A DNA stretch of 64,000 nucleotides from Rhodobacteraceae bacterium Alg231-30 (GTDB lineage Bacteria > Pseudomonadota > Alphaproteobacteria > Rhodobacterales > Rhodobacteraceae), in contig FREU01000005.1 in assembly GCA_900143615.1 (NCBI GenBank), forward strand, positions 164,237-228,236. The letters run 5' to 3'. The notes under the pieces are model-generated. The model searched no databases. It was not told the origin of the DNA and was given only the letters and a program-made list of their open reading frames with translations. Below, piece by piece: positions 19,012-27,515 of this stretch. The translations under genes and the position numbers were made by a program. Numbering within the stretch: position 1 is the first letter of the stretch; each line of letters begins with the position of its first letter.

Positions 19012-20250
19012 ATGTCACAGACATCTTCTTCGCGAGGCCCGTCCGCCGCTCAGTGGCTGATGGTTCTGGGGCTTGTGTATATGCTGCTGGTCGGCGTGGG
19101 CGTGATTGGCGAAGGGTTCAAGATCCTCTCCGGTGGCTCGGACGGTGCGGCGCAAATCTTTGCCTTTGCCGAAAATCCCCTTATCGGCGTGATCCTGGGC
19201 GTGCTGGCCACGGCTTTGGTGCAAAGTTCCTCGACCGTTACTTCGGTGATTGTCGGGCTTGTGGCTGGTGGCGTGCCGCTGACCGTTGCCATTCCGATGA
19301 TTATGGGCGCCAATATGGGCACCACCATCACCAACACCATTGTCAGCCTTGGCTCGATCCGCTGCGGCAAATCGTTCAACCGCGCGTTTCAGGCTGCGAC
19401 GGTGCATGACTTCTTCAATCTGTTCTGCATCCTGATTTTCCTGCCGCTGGAATTGATGTTCAAACCCCTGCAAACCATGAGCGCCTGGTTGACCGATTTT
19501 TTCCTCGGCGGGGGCGAGCTGTCGATTGGGGATTTGAATATCATTGGTGCAGCCACAAAACCCGCCTCAAATCTGGTTGTCGACGTGGTGGGCATGGTCC
19601 CGGGCAGCTTGGGAGCGACGCTGATTATTGTGGCCGGAATTGCCATGGTTATCTGTTCCGTGATGTATCTGGGGAAAGTGCTGGCAAGCGTGATGCGTGG
19701 AGCCGCCAAAAATGTGCTGGACACAGCTGTCGGGCGCGGCCCGATTGCTGGCGTTGCCTCTGGTGCGGCGGTGACGGTCATGGTGCAATCGTCCTCAACC
19801 ACCACAAGCCTTGTCGTACCACTGGCTGGTGCGGGCATTCTGACCACTCGACAAGTGTTCCCCTTTACGATGGGGGCCAATATCGGCACCACTATCACTG
19901 CACTTATGGCCGCCACCGCCATCACCGGCGAGTTTGAGGCCGCCGCCCTGCAAGTGGCCTTGGTGCATCTGCTCTACAATGTTCTGGGTGTCTTAGTGTT
20001 TCTCATCGTGCCTGTGGTGCGCGACATGCCTGTGCGTGCGGCGGAATGGTTGGGCGCGCGTACCGAACAAAGTCGCGGCTGGGCGTTTGGCTATATCTTT
20101 GGGCTGTTTTTTGCGGTGCCGGGATTGGTTTTTCTGGCGCAAGACAGCCGCGCAGAGGAACAAAATCCCATCACAGAAGCAATTGTCGCAACCGAAGCGC
20201 CGGACGTGCTTGAACAGAGCGCACTTGAGGAAAGCTTGCTGACCAAATGA
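19012..20250 (+). CDS. Na+/phosphate cotransporter (PNaS family)
   Basis: A 412-residue membrane protein with two inverted copies of the diagnostic QSSS motif: ALVQSSSTVTSVIVGLVAG and VMVQSSSTTTSLVVPLAG. Each is followed by a MGANMGTTIT or MGANIGTTIT segment. The family moves phosphate with sodium; some bacterial members may instead export phosphate. There is no C-terminal PhoU domain. ATG 19012 has GGGGGATAG just upstream; an in-frame GTG at 18961 would add an unlikely leader. Confidence 0.92.
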   Translation: MSQTSSSRGPSAAQWLMVLGLVYMLLVGVGVIGEGFKILSGGSDGAAQIFAFAENPLIGVILGVLATALVQSSSTVTSVIVGLVAGGVPLTVAIPMIMGANMGTTITNTIVSLGSIRCGKSFNRAFQAATVHDFFNLFCILIFLPLELMFKPLQTMSAWLTDFFLGGGELSIGDLNIIGAATKPASNLVVDVVGMVPGSLGATLIIVAGIAMVICSVMYLGKVLASVMRGAAKNVLDTAVGRGPIAGVASGAAVTVMVQSSSTTTSLVVPLAGAGILTTRQVFPFTMGANIGTTITALMAATAITGEFEAAALQVALVHLLYNVLGVLVFLIVPVVRDMPVRAAEWLGARTEQSRGWAFGYIFGLFFAVPGLVFLAQDSRAEEQNPITEAIVATEAPDVLEQSALEESLLTK

Positions 20251-20299
20251 CCACTGACCCACAAAGGCTCGCGACACCCGCCGCTGCCAAGATCACCCC

Positions 20300-21109
20300 C
20301 TAAAGGGGTTCAACGGCGCGCTGATAGAGATGCCAAGTGGTGTGGCCGAGGATCGGCAGGGTAAAGATCAGCCCCAGAAAAGCTGGTATCAGCGACAAAA
20401 CCATAGTGAGCGATATAATCGCCGCCCATGTGAGCATGACCATTGGGTTTTGCACCACCACCTGCACAGAGGTGATCATGGCCGTGACAAAATTGGTGTC
20501 GCGATCCATCAACAAAGGCATGGCAACAACGGTCAATGAGAAGAGCACCGCACAGAGAAATGCGCCCACACCTGTGCCTATCGCCAGAAACGTCCAGCCC
20601 TGCGGTGTCGTGAAAACGATATCCAAAAACCCGTCAAAATCCGAAAAAGGAACGTTCTGCAGGGTGATCGCCAGCCAGAGCCGCACTTGATACATCCACA
20701 CCCAGAACACAAACAGGGTGACAAAGGCCATCCAGCCCATTTCGCGTTTGCGTTGATGGGCCATGACGGTGAAGATGTCTGACCAGCCGAAATTTTCGCC
20801 CTTTTGACGGCGGCGCGACATTTCATACAGCCCCGCAGCGGCAAATGGCGCCACCAGAGGAAAGCCAACAATGGCCGGAATAATCATCCAAATTTTGCCG
20901 AGCCAGACCAATCCCCAAACCAACAGAATGCCAAAAACCGCATAGACCAGACCAAAAAAGCCGCTCATCACGGGGTGCGCCAGAAAATCGGCTAATCCGG
21001 CTTTGAGAGAGGCTGTGATATCCTCAGCAGTAATCTGATTGATCACCGGCATATCGTGTTGCGGCGCTTGATTGTTGGGCGGCGGCGACTCTGCGGCTTT
21101 GGATGTCAT
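20300..21109 (-). CDS. DUF2189 family membrane protein
   Basis: A 269-residue protein: a soluble N-terminal 50 residues rich in Pro and Asn, then about six helices. The pattern is that of DUF2189: an ASLKAGLADFLAHP amphipathic start, GLYEMSRRRQKGE between helices, and LPILGHTTWHLYQRAVE at the end. Function is unknown. ATG 21109 has GAGGAG six bases upstream, so I prefer it over a start 35 codons earlier. It converges on the phosphate transporter gene. Confidence 0.85.
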   Translation of the reverse strand: MTSKAAESPPPNNQAPQHDMPVINQITAEDITASLKAGLADFLAHPVMSGFFGLVYAVFGILLVWGLVWLGKIWMIIPAIVGFPLVAPFAAAGLYEMSRRRQKGENFGWSDIFTVMAHQRKREMGWMAFVTLFVFWVWMYQVRLWLAITLQNVPFSDFDGFLDIVFTTPQGWTFLAIGTGVGAFLCAVLFSLTVVAMPLLMDRDTNFVTAMITSVQVVVQNPMVMLTWAAIISLTMVLSLIPAFLGLIFTLPILGHTTWHLYQRAVEPL

Positions 21110-21260
21110 GACGGCTCCTCTCCACACATGGTGTTGCGCCGGGGCGTTTTTCACGCACCCGACGGAATAAATGCCGCGCCTCCTGCGCCCGGTAGTTTGC
21201 ATGGGGTGGGACAACAGGGCAAGCCCTTAGGCTAAACCCCCCTTCACCGCATCAAACCAC

Positions 21261-21797
21261 TCAGAAACTCGCCATACACTCTCGTGCTCTCTCAATCGCG
21301 TTTCTAGGTGTTTTGAGCTTGATCGTGACCGAGTGAGGCGCGCCCTGATAGGCCACGAATTCGCGGGCTTCCTCGAGATCTCTTACAAATTGCGGATTGT
21401 CAAAAACGATATAGCCGCCCTTTAGGCCGCCCGACAACTCGTGCGACACAGTGGTCGAATTGCCAACATACAGATTGTTGTTCAAGGCGATGGCGATCTC
21501 ATGTTCGCCTTCAGGTGGCTCAAATCCCTTTACGAACGCCCCAAGATAAGCGGCGTCTTGAAACACGGTCAAACCGGCCTGAACAACGCTGTTCTCGCTG
21601 CGCCATTCGATAAAGCAGGATCGGCGCGAGTTGTTCTTGAAGACTGTCCAGTATTTGGAGCTCAAGAAGGTTTCGACATTGTCGCCTTTGGTTGGCAGGA
21701 CGTTTTCGTCGGCGGCATACACTGCCGAAGCGGCGATCATCAGGGCCGCAGCGGTCCCGCTGGATAAGAGAGATTGAACGGCTTTCAGCTTATTCAT
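21261..21797 (-). CDS. Secreted hypothetical protein
   Basis: A 178-residue protein with a clear signal peptide (hydrophobic stretch about residues 10-27, cleavage after VYA). The mature part has one internal cysteine (SCFIEW) and another near the C-terminus (ECMASF) that could pair. The layout, with a short WTVFKN-type opening strand and alternating beta pattern, is faintly like invasion-associated locus B proteins, but I cannot claim that family. Confidence 0.65.
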   Translation of the reverse strand: MNKLKAVQSLLSSGTAAALMIAASAVYAADENVLPTKGDNVETFLSSKYWTVFKNNSRRSCFIEWRSENSVVQAGLTVFQDAAYLGAFVKGFEPPEGEHEIAIALNNNLYVGNSTTVSHELSGGLKGGYIVFDNPQFVRDLEEAREFVAYQGAPHSVTIKLKTPRNAIERARECMASF

Positions 21798-22192
21798 TAG
21801 GGGTTATTTCCTCCATTGATGGGTATCGGGCCGGTTTCTTTTCGGCCTCAGTTTTGCGACTTGTCCTTAACGCTAAGGGATGCGCCCCGTTCAGTCTATG
21901 ACCCAGACCGAAATGATGTCGGGCGCAGGCATGTTATGTGGTGCAAAAATCAGTGCGAGGCGCAACGAATGGCGGCTATGCGCAGGTAGTGAGCTTTGCA
22001 AAGTGCCTCGGCCAATCCGCATCAGAAGCAAGTTTACCACCGCCTCTGCAATGCTGTCTGCTACAGATCCCGATATGGGATGAGATGTTGGGTTTGGCGC
22101 TCAAAGGAGTTGGCCATAGATCATTGATAAAAACCCTAATCGGCTGCGTGTGGCGGAAAACTCAGCGGCTCGGCTGCCCATTTAGCCGGTCA
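21798..22192. other. Noncoding stretch upstream of the secreted protein
   Basis: About 395 bases. Short open frames on the plus strand lack ribosome sites and known motifs. It should hold the promoter of the secreted protein and the end of the outer-membrane protein transcript. No clear hairpin terminator, tRNA or repeat seen. Confidence 0.4.
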
Positions 22193-22927
22193 CTAAAATG
22201 CGATCTTGGCGCCAATAATCGGACCTGAGAATGACAAGTCAGAAAGCACGTCGGACGAGTTTCCAAGTTCCCATGCCATGTGGCGGTATCCAATGCTGAG
22301 GTCCCAGTTGTTTATGCGGTACTCGATTGAAGCCCCAACTTGCCAAGTCAAATCGCTGCCACCGGCGCCAACATCGGCGATGTAGGAAAGCGCCCATTTT
22401 TCGGAAAACCGTTGAGACCCGCGCAGTCCAATCACTGCATCCACATTGGATATTTTTCCCGAAATTCTCTGAGAACCACCACCAACTGATATGTTCGCAA
22501 CGGTGTCCATACCGAGATACCGAAACCCGCCATAGACGACCAATTGGCTGTCGCGGTGATCATGCAGGTCATACCCTGCAGACCCTGTGAAGACAAAACC
22601 TGTCACATTTGCGTCGGCGACTGCCGGAATGCCTGGCCCTACGGCTGCATTTTGTCCGGTTTCAAGGTCAAGATATTGGAAGTCGCCGAAATAAGAAAAC
22701 GGCCCCTTGTTTGCCTCCAACGCTCCCATGATACCAAATTCCAAGTTGTCCAAGACATCGGAAAAGCTCAATTCGACGTTCTCGCCGCTCGATGTCGTCC
22801 CCCCGAGAGCAGGCCCCCAAAGATAGACAAAAGCCCGATAGTCCCATTCACCTAATTCATCCGCACAAATCGGTGTTGCAGATACCATCAGGGCGACGGC
22901 AACGCTGATCGTTGAATTCTTACTCAT
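22193..22927 (-). CDS. Outer-membrane beta-barrel protein
   Basis: A 244-residue protein with a signal peptide (cleavage after ICA). The rest is made of alternating hydrophobic/polar strands separated by Gly/Asn-rich turns, ending in a C-terminal aromatic (GAKIAF) as most barrel proteins do. The size fits an eight-stranded barrel. It may belong with the sulfatase group downstream in the window, but 260 bases separate them and no link is shown. Confidence 0.75.
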   Translation of the reverse strand: MSKNSTISVAVALMVSATPICADELGEWDYRAFVYLWGPALGGTTSSGENVELSFSDVLDNLEFGIMGALEANKGPFSYFGDFQYLDLETGQNAAVGPGIPAVADANVTGFVFTGSAGYDLHDHRDSQLVVYGGFRYLGMDTVANISVGGGSQRISGKISNVDAVIGLRGSQRFSEKWALSYIADVGAGGSDLTWQVGASIEYRINNWDLSIGYRHMAWELGNSSDVLSDLSFSGPIIGAKIAF

Positions 22928-23186
22928 TTTTCACCTCGGTATTGGCTTCTCACAGCGCATTTGTTTTGCAAGTGGGGAATGTTTTTTGGCTGGCGGTTCA
23001 AAACGAGCTGTTGAGCAGAGCTTTACGGCCAACAAGTTCGGCATCCGCGACCTTTGCCTTTGGTTGCTGTTTTTCCCCGTCGCCTACGGCAGACACGATC
23101 CGTGTTCACCGTAGGCCCGACTTTGGGCTACTCCCGCCAATGCGGCGTGCTCTGGTCCAAGCCCCGAGCACGCCTGCCGGATGTTG

Positions 23187-24830
23187 TTATTGCCAGCTGT
23201 CAAAGACCTCGCGTGCGAGTTGGCTTTCAGGGCGAAGGTTTTCGATGCCGCTGTAGGGAACGTCCTTGCCCAAGGGCAGATGCGGATGCTGTTTGATCGT
23301 GATCATGTGACGCTTGATCATATCCTGAAAAGACGCACCTGACCAAAGAGCCATTCCAATCTGAGGATGCTCTTCCCGTGGGTCGCGCACCACGTTGTAG
23401 ACATCTGCAGCAGCGCCCGGCAGTCCCGGAGGCGGAAGGTGCATTTTGAAATCCTGTTTCACCACAGAGCGCAGGACCGGACCTTCATAGACATAGACGT
23501 AGTCACGACGACCGTTGCCTTCGCCTTCAAGGAGCAAGGCCGTTTGATCAATGCCGTCAATAACGCGATCGCGTGGGATGAAATCTGTCGCGCCTGCAAT
23601 TCTTGCAAATGTTGTGAACAGATCAGAGACATGGAAGATATCGCCGGCAGCACTGCCTGCTTCGATCGCGCCGGGCCAACGGATAAAGGCATCGGTGCGC
23701 ACACCACCTTCGAGGTGTTGTGTCTTGCCACCGCGATAGATCAGCTCCATGAAGCCTGACTGAGCTGGCGCGTAATAGTTGAAGATACCATTGTCAGCCA
23801 TCAGCGCGACGATGGTGTTATCGGCAATCCCTAACTTGTCGATTTCGTCAAAAACGTCCCCGAGCCATCCGTCAAGAAACTCGAGTTTTTCAGCCATGTA
23901 GCCGCCATTGCGTGAGGTTTGTTGTTCCTGATCGTAAACGAAATTCAACGGGTACAGCGGCCAATACTGTAAGAAGAACGGCTCGTCCATGGAGGCGAGT
24001 TCGTTCAACTTCTCAAGCGTCTGGTCCTGATAGCGAACATTCATTTCATGATATTTCGCTTGGGTCCAAACCTCACCCGTTTCCATATGAACCTCGCGTG
24101 CCATCCCGCCTGCTTCGGCTTCCAGACCGGTCACCAGCCCGTAAGGCTTGAAACGCTGGTCCAGAGCAAATGGATTTGTGGCTGCGGATGGATCAAGGCT
24201 CACCATATTGTTGGCCTCCATCGCTTCGCGCGTCATAAGCGACAGTTGCACTTGTTGATGGGTTGGAAAGGCGGCCCAGTCAAAACCCTGATTATGTGGA
24301 AACGATTGTTCAATGTCGCCTTGGTGCCACTTGCCGACATGTGCGGTGTTATATCCAACATCCTTGAGGATTTCGGCAATTGTGACTTCTTCTGCTGCCA
24401 AGCCCTCTCCGACAAGGGCAACCTTAACTTCTTCGACACCTGCGCGCACGGGATGCCGACCTGTCAGCATCGCGGTCCGTGTCGGTGTACAGGAAGGTTC
24501 GGTATACATCCGCATCAGGGACATGCCTTCCTCGGCAAAGTCGTTGATGCGCGGCGTGCTGATGCCGGTCACGTAGTTTAGCGTCCGGTTTCCCAACAAC
24601 CCAAAGCTCACATCATCGATCAAGATATAGACTATATTGGGCGGCTTGCCGCCATTGGCTTCCCGAAGTTCCGCGAGGCGCGCATCTACACCCACGTCCT
24701 GAGCTTCCCATTGTTCGCCGTACTGCGCGTATAGAAAATTGAATTCTCCATCTTGGATGATCGGATCATCCTGTGCTGCGGCGAGTGATCCAGTTAGAAT
24801 TGCGGGCAAGGCCCATGCTATTCGCATCAT
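23187..24830 (-). CDS. Periplasmic type I arylsulfatase
   Basis: A 547-residue sulfatase with a signal peptide (cleavage near SLAAA). The formylglycine motif SCTPTRTAMLTGR (about residues 111-123) has the C-x-P-x-R core, with threonine in place of the more usual serine. Metal-ligand aspartates are in YILIDDVSFG, and a GKWHQGD segment gives the conserved Lys and His. It hydrolyses sulfate esters after the cysteine is converted to formylglycine by a separate enzyme, which is not in this window. It overlaps the upstream small gene by ATGA. The substrate is unknown, plausibly an algal or self-made sulfated glycan. Confidence 0.93.
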   Translation of the reverse strand: MMRIAWALPAILTGSLAAAQDDPIIQDGEFNFLYAQYGEQWEAQDVGVDARLAELREANGGKPPNIVYILIDDVSFGLLGNRTLNYVTGISTPRINDFAEEGMSLMRMYTEPSCTPTRTAMLTGRHPVRAGVEEVKVALVGEGLAAEEVTIAEILKDVGYNTAHVGKWHQGDIEQSFPHNQGFDWAAFPTHQQVQLSLMTREAMEANNMVSLDPSAATNPFALDQRFKPYGLVTGLEAEAGGMAREVHMETGEVWTQAKYHEMNVRYQDQTLEKLNELASMDEPFFLQYWPLYPLNFVYDQEQQTSRNGGYMAEKLEFLDGWLGDVFDEIDKLGIADNTIVALMADNGIFNYYAPAQSGFMELIYRGGKTQHLEGGVRTDAFIRWPGAIEAGSAAGDIFHVSDLFTTFARIAGATDFIPRDRVIDGIDQTALLLEGEGNGRRDYVYVYEGPVLRSVVKQDFKMHLPPPGLPGAAADVYNVVRDPREEHPQIGMALWSGASFQDMIKRHMITIKQHPHLPLGKDVPYSGIENLRPESQLAREVFDSWQ

Positions 24831-25123
24831 TTTGTATCCTTTTCCGTTGGTTGTGCTGCCTGTGAAAGATGGTTTTTGATTTCAGCTTCCAGCGAGTGCA
24901 GCGTCTCAAGCAAATCCGACGAGAATTGGCTGTCGGTCACACTTTGAGACTTTTGCGCCTGCATTAAGTGCAGGAGCGATCTGGAAATTGTCAGGTAGTC
25001 TTCGACCAATTCGTCAAATAACGGATCGCGCGTACGAAAATTGGCAATGTCCTGTGGAGAAACCCCAAACAGCCATTCCTCAGGTTTCCCCGAATACAAA
25101 TTAAACGAACGCTCTAAATCCAT
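24827..25123 (-). CDS. Small hypothetical protein coupled to the arylsulfatase
   Basis: A 98-residue protein (ATG 25123; a start ten codons earlier is possible). It is acidic and largely helical in appearance, with no signal peptide, cysteine motif or membrane segment. Its stop overlaps the sulfatase start by ATGA, so the two are almost certainly translated together. I recognise no family. A role in regulating or assisting the sulfatase is a guess from position only. Confidence 0.65.
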   Translation of the reverse strand: MDLERSFNLYSGKPEEWLFGVSPQDIANFRTRDPLFDELVEDYLTISRSLLHLMQAQKSQSVTDSQFSSDLLETLHSLEAEIKNHLSQAAQPTEKDTK

Positions 25124-25219
25124 TCGACCATATTCGCAGCACGATATTAGCAATTGAACGTTTCAAGGCGCATGCTACGGTTTCAAACACAGTAAAATTC
25201 CGAGTTTTTAAGGTAACAA

Positions 25220-26584
25220 ATGGTAATTGATCGTCAGACCTCAGGGCACAACGTGACCGCCGGCGACAATGGGCAGATCGGCGACCAAAACGTGCTCGAA
25301 GCCCTTGATGCGGCTGCAAATTCGGCAACGTTTGCTGGTTCTGATCGGTTGATAGGTTTTTTGGAATACGTTGTTCGCGAAGAACTCGCAGGCCGCGGTG
25401 AACTGATCCGGGCCAAGACCATTGCTATGGATTTTTACAAGTACAGTTCGAGCGAAATAGAAAAACGCGAAAGCGTCGTTCGCGTGGATGCGGGGCGATT
25501 GCGCAGAAAACTCGAAGAGTTTTATGCAGATGAAGGCGCAGACCAAAACATCCGCTTTCAACTTCCCAAGGGACAGTATCAACCTGTCTTTGCGACCGTG
25601 GCAGCGGATACCCCCCAAACCTTGAAAGCCCCGCAGGAAAACCGCACGACCCACAGGGTGCCGGTGATTTGGGGGCTGTCGGGACTTGCCATCTTACTCA
25701 TTATTCTCGGCGTTGTTTTTCGTCCCGAAAGGGTGCAACCATCTGCCACGACGGCAGGCTCGAGCAGTACAGATGCGCAAAGAAAGGTGTTATTCGACAC
25801 TTCGCCTGAACGCTTGCAAGCCATCAACCTGGCTCAACAAGGGCGCGGCATCATTTTTCCTGCGACCGATTTGAAAAGATTGATTGCGGCAAAACTGATT
25901 TTTGAATCAGTCGTCCAGTTGGATGCAACTTATTCAGGGGGCCACGCGGGTTTGGCGCAGGTGTCCGGATTAATGGCGCTGATCGCTGGAGACCCGATCC
26001 AGTCTGCGACAATGCTTGATGCCGCAATATCAAGCTCGGACAAGGCTCTTTTGCTAGAGCCTGATTCTTCGTGGGCAATTTCGGCTCATGCCTGGACAGA
26101 ATTTGCCTCTGGAAACCACGATACGGCTTTGACATGGTCACGTCGTGCCAGAGCGCTGGCGCCGGACGATCTTAATGTATTGGAATTCGATGCTCTTATT
26201 TCACTCTACAGTGGAGAGTTTGGCGAAGTTATCACACTCACTTCCGGATTGGCTGAAGGCCCCCAAGAAAAACGACCCTTTGTTTTCCAGAACGCGAGAT
26301 CCGCGGCTTTGTTTCATCAAGGGAATTATCGACAGGCGGTTGAGGGATTTGAGGACGCCATTTCGAGTGGTGCTCCCCTTGGTCCTATCACCGTGGGCTA
26401 TCTTATGGCAGCCCAACATTTTTTGGGTCAAGATCGACAAGCATCTGAATTAGCGAACAAATACACTCAGTCATGGCCCGAGCAACGTGTGGATTTGCTA
26501 GCAGCCAAACTGTTTCGCAACCCACAAGATGCCGCGAAACTCGCGCAGGGCATGAAGGGGGCGGGCTGGTCGCCAAAACCGTAG
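25220..26584 (+). CDS. Membrane-spanning TPR protein with N-terminal DNA-binding-like domain
   Basis: A 454-residue protein. Residues about 25-130 match a domain seen at the front of TolB/TPR and adenylate-cyclase-like regulators: FLEYVVREELAGR, then VVRVDAGRLRRKLEEFYA and a PKGQYQPVF close. A membrane helix follows (VIWGLSGLAILLIILGVVF, about 152-170), then TPR-like helices to the end. This architecture suggests a one-component membrane regulator sensing through periplasmic TPRs, similar in layout to CadC. It is divergent from the sulfatase operon with only about 100 bases between starts, so it is the likely regulator of that operon (inference). Confidence 0.75.
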   Translation: MVIDRQTSGHNVTAGDNGQIGDQNVLEALDAAANSATFAGSDRLIGFLEYVVREELAGRGELIRAKTIAMDFYKYSSSEIEKRESVVRVDAGRLRRKLEEFYADEGADQNIRFQLPKGQYQPVFATVAADTPQTLKAPQENRTTHRVPVIWGLSGLAILLIILGVVFRPERVQPSATTAGSSSTDAQRKVLFDTSPERLQAINLAQQGRGIIFPATDLKRLIAAKLIFESVVQLDATYSGGHAGLAQVSGLMALIAGDPIQSATMLDAAISSSDKALLLEPDSSWAISAHAWTEFASGNHDTALTWSRRARALAPDDLNVLEFDALISLYSGEFGEVITLTSGLAEGPQEKRPFVFQNARSAALFHQGNYRQAVEGFEDAISSGAPLGPITVGYLMAAQHFLGQDRQASELANKYTQSWPEQRVDLLAAKLFRNPQDAAKLAQGMKGAGWSPKP

Positions 26585-26786
26585 AACACGGCGACATTTC
26601 AGGAGTCGTGATCGGTGTTTTCGGAAGCCACCCGTAGATCAGAAGATAGCGCCACCGTCGCTTGAGGTCCTTGAATACTTATTGAAGATCATTGGCCAAA
26701 AATGGGTGGCTTGAAGAGCTGAATTTCGCACTTGTCTTGCCCTGCCCGTATCTGCCGATAACCCATTCGACCCAGAAAATGTGGCT

Positions 26787-27413
26787 TCAGCCCGAACATC
26801 GCTGGGCAAAGACCAATCCAAGATAGTCCTTAACTTGTCGTTCAGCCTGTGCGCGTGTGAATGCCTCAGGGTACATAAGGATGTTCAACCAAGTTCCGTC
26901 AAATAGCGCTTCAAGCGCAGCAGCAATCTTATCTGGCTGACCCCACAGTGTCCTTTCCTCAGCGATCTGTTGCAGCAAAGTACGACAAGTTTCCATTCGC
27001 TCAGCGTCGATACCCGAAGTGATTTCACGATAGATTTTTCGATGTCGGGTCTCGCCAAAAAACGCAAACCAGACAGCCAATTTTTTTCGACTGCAAATCT
27101 TGGGGTGAAACTGCGCCTCCACAATCGCGTAGATTTTCTCGACAGGGGGCAACGCTGTCTTCATCATCTTTTGCTTCCACAAATTGTGATGCTCTTCCGC
27201 AAGCGTACGAAGGGTGTGTTGCAAAAGTGCGTCCTTGTTCGCGAAGTGAAAATTCACCAGTCCCAACGAAAGACCCGCAGTTTCACTGACCTTGCGCAGC
27301 GTCGTTCCCGATATTCCGTGACTGGCAATGCAAGACACCGTCGCATCGATCAATTGCCTGCGCCGCTCTTCCGGCGCCTCAACTCGAGCTTTTTTCTTCA
27401 CCTTTACAGCCAT
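26787..27413 (-). CDS. TetR family regulator, BetI-like
   Basis: A 208-residue repressor. The N-terminal helix-turn-helix region contains GISGTTLRKVSETAGLSLG then LVNFHFANKDALLQ, the BetI-type pattern, and the C-terminal half resembles BetI ligand domains. It is divergent from the FAD/GcvT oxidoreductase gene, with about 100 bases between starts and a palindrome there. BetI responds to choline; dimethylglycine and related methylated glycines are breakdown products of choline and betaine, so control of the neighbour by such a ligand is plausible but not shown. Confidence 0.85.
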   Translation of the reverse strand: MAVKVKKKARVEAPEERRRQLIDATVSCIASHGISGTTLRKVSETAGLSLGLVNFHFANKDALLQHTLRTLAEEHHNLWKQKMMKTALPPVEKIYAIVEAQFHPKICSRKKLAVWFAFFGETRHRKIYREITSGIDAERMETCRTLLQQIAEERTLWGQPDKIAAALEALFDGTWLNILMYPEAFTRAQAERQVKDYLGLVFAQRCSG

Positions 27414-27427
27414 TTACCCCAATCCAC

Positions 27428-27441
27428 TGAACACTTGTTCA
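27428..27441. promoter_or_regulatory. Candidate TetR-family operator
   Basis: The palindrome TGAACACTTGTTCA has 6-bp arms (TGAACA/TGTTCA) and lies 15 bases upstream of the BetI-like regulator start and 75 bases before the divergent oxidoreductase. It is placed to control both. Confidence 0.6.
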
Positions 27442-27515
27442 ATCATTCCCTTGCTTTCCCAGTAAAGTCAATGCATTGATTTGATCTAACTTGGTTATTT
27501 CAGCAGGAGCGCACC

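Noticed and set aside
20288..20310. CCCCTAAAGGGG hairpin at the end of the DUF2189 gene
   Set aside because: It overlaps the stop codon, has a very short stem and no T run, so not called as a terminator.
21880..22228. Open frames on the plus strand between the secreted and outer-membrane proteins
   Set aside because: Low-complexity, no ribosome site, no recognisable domain.
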